Under the pieces are notes generated by a model, which was not told where the DNA came from, did no database searches, and was given only the letters and a program-made list of their open reading frames with translations. This document shows positions 6,275 to 6,894 of a stretch of 6,894 nucleotides of DNA, in pieces (the first letter of the stretch is position 1; each line of letters begins with the position of its first letter). Source of the DNA: Synergistota bacterium (GTDB taxonomy: Bacteria > Synergistota > JAGHAJ01); NCBI GenBank assembly GCA_021161545.1, contig JAGHAJ010000204.1:1-6894 (forward strand), written 5' to 3'. A program made the translations under genes and the position numbers.

Positions 6275-6894
6275 AATTTGGTGTAGTTGTTTTCCCCGGT
6301 TCTACATGTGAAAAGGACTGCTTCTATGCGCTAAAGGAAACGATGAAACAAGAAGTTAGATATATATGGCACACTGAAACCAGCGTATCTGATGTAGATT
6401 GCATAGTGTTACCGGGAGGGTTCTCATATGGAGACTATCTCCGTGCCGGTGCTATATCTGCCCAATCACCTGTGATGAAAGAAGTAAAAGCGTTTGCAAA
6501 TGACGGCAACTTAGTAATCGGTATATGTAACGGTTTTCAGATCTTATTAGAAAGTGGATTACTTCCCGGTGCCATGGGGATAAACAAAAATCTGCAGTTC
6601 ATATGCAAAATACAAAAACTCGTGGTAGAAACTACCAACGCACCATTCACATACACTCTAAGGAAAGGTGATATCTTAAACATCCCAATCGCACATAAGG
6701 AGGGAAACTATTACATACCTCCAGAAAGCTTGAGAAACCTAAAAGAAAATGATCAGATAGTTCTAAAGTATTACAAGGATAATCCTAACGGCTCTATTGA
6801 AAATATAGCAGGAATAACCAACATAAATAGAAATGTGTTTGGACTTATGCCCCATCCAGAAAGAGCCATAGACCAAATACTTGGTTCTGCAGAC
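6271..6894 (+). CDS. purQ: Phosphoribosylformylglycinamidine synthase subunit PurQ (glutaminase), 3' end cut by the window
   Basis: PurQ is the class I glutamine amidotransferase subunit of FGAM synthase. It releases ammonia from glutamine for the PurL active site. The 208 codons present are open to the window edge, against about 225-230 residues for typical small PurQ proteins, so only the last 20 or so residues are probably missing. The sequence starts [16 protein letters not shown] and contains [17 protein letters not shown] (48-64). The nucleophile elbow GICNGFQIL (84-92) carries Cys86. AHKEGNYY (141-148) and MPHPERAID (193-201) follow, the latter with His195 and Glu197 completing the catalytic triad. 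The ATG overlaps the purS stop by 4 bases. purL would be expected next, outside the window. Confidence 0.96.
   Translation, partial: MKFGVVVFPGSTCEKDCFYALKETMKQEVRYIWHTETSVSDVDCIVLPGGFSYGDYLRAGAISAQSPVMKEVKAFANDGNLVIGICNGFQILLESGLLPGAMGINKNLQFICKIQKLVVETTNAPFTYTLRKGDILNIPIAHKEGNYYIPPESLRNLKENDQIVLKYYKDNPNGSIENIAGITNINRNVFGLMPHPERAIDQILGSAD

Overview
The window comes from a bacterium of low-to-moderate GC by eye, with compact gene spacing and strong purine-rich ribosome binding sites (GGGAGG, GGGAGGTG, AGGGGTG, AGGGGGT). The Lys/Glu/Ile/Val-rich proteins, frequent ATA and AGA/AGG codons, and a separate purS-purQ pair fit a Firmicutes-, Thermotogae- or deep-branching thermophile-like lineage. 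I cannot name the organism from sequence alone.

The layout is simple. A 146-base divergent intergenic region (5880-6025) separates two operons. To its left, on the minus strand, five genes run in the order miaB, a long-form glucose-1-phosphate nucleotidyltransferase (rmlA type), comEA, comEC and pfkA. Their junctions are a 4-base gap, a 4-base overlap, direct abutment and a 1-base overlap, so they form one translationally coupled transcription unit. To its right, on the plus strand, purS and purQ overlap by 4 bases, and purQ is cut by the window edge. Both divergent promoters appear to be of the extended -10 type (TGGTATAAT and TGGTAAAAT).

Functionally the minus-strand operon is mixed: tRNA A37 methylthiolation (MiaB), nucleotide-sugar synthesis (RmlA-like), uptake of transforming DNA (ComEA receptor plus ComEC channel) and glycolysis (PfkA). 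The plus-strand genes encode two subunits of the PurSQL FGAM synthase of purine synthesis, and purL probably follows outside the window.

I found no mobile element, CRISPR array, RNA gene or clearly novel system. The points most worth a second look are a ComEC that lacks the metallo-beta-lactamase-like C-terminal domain, a phosphofructokinase combining the ATP-type Gly with the PPi-type Lys at the two specificity positions, and two genes whose best-supported start lies downstream of the longest open frame.
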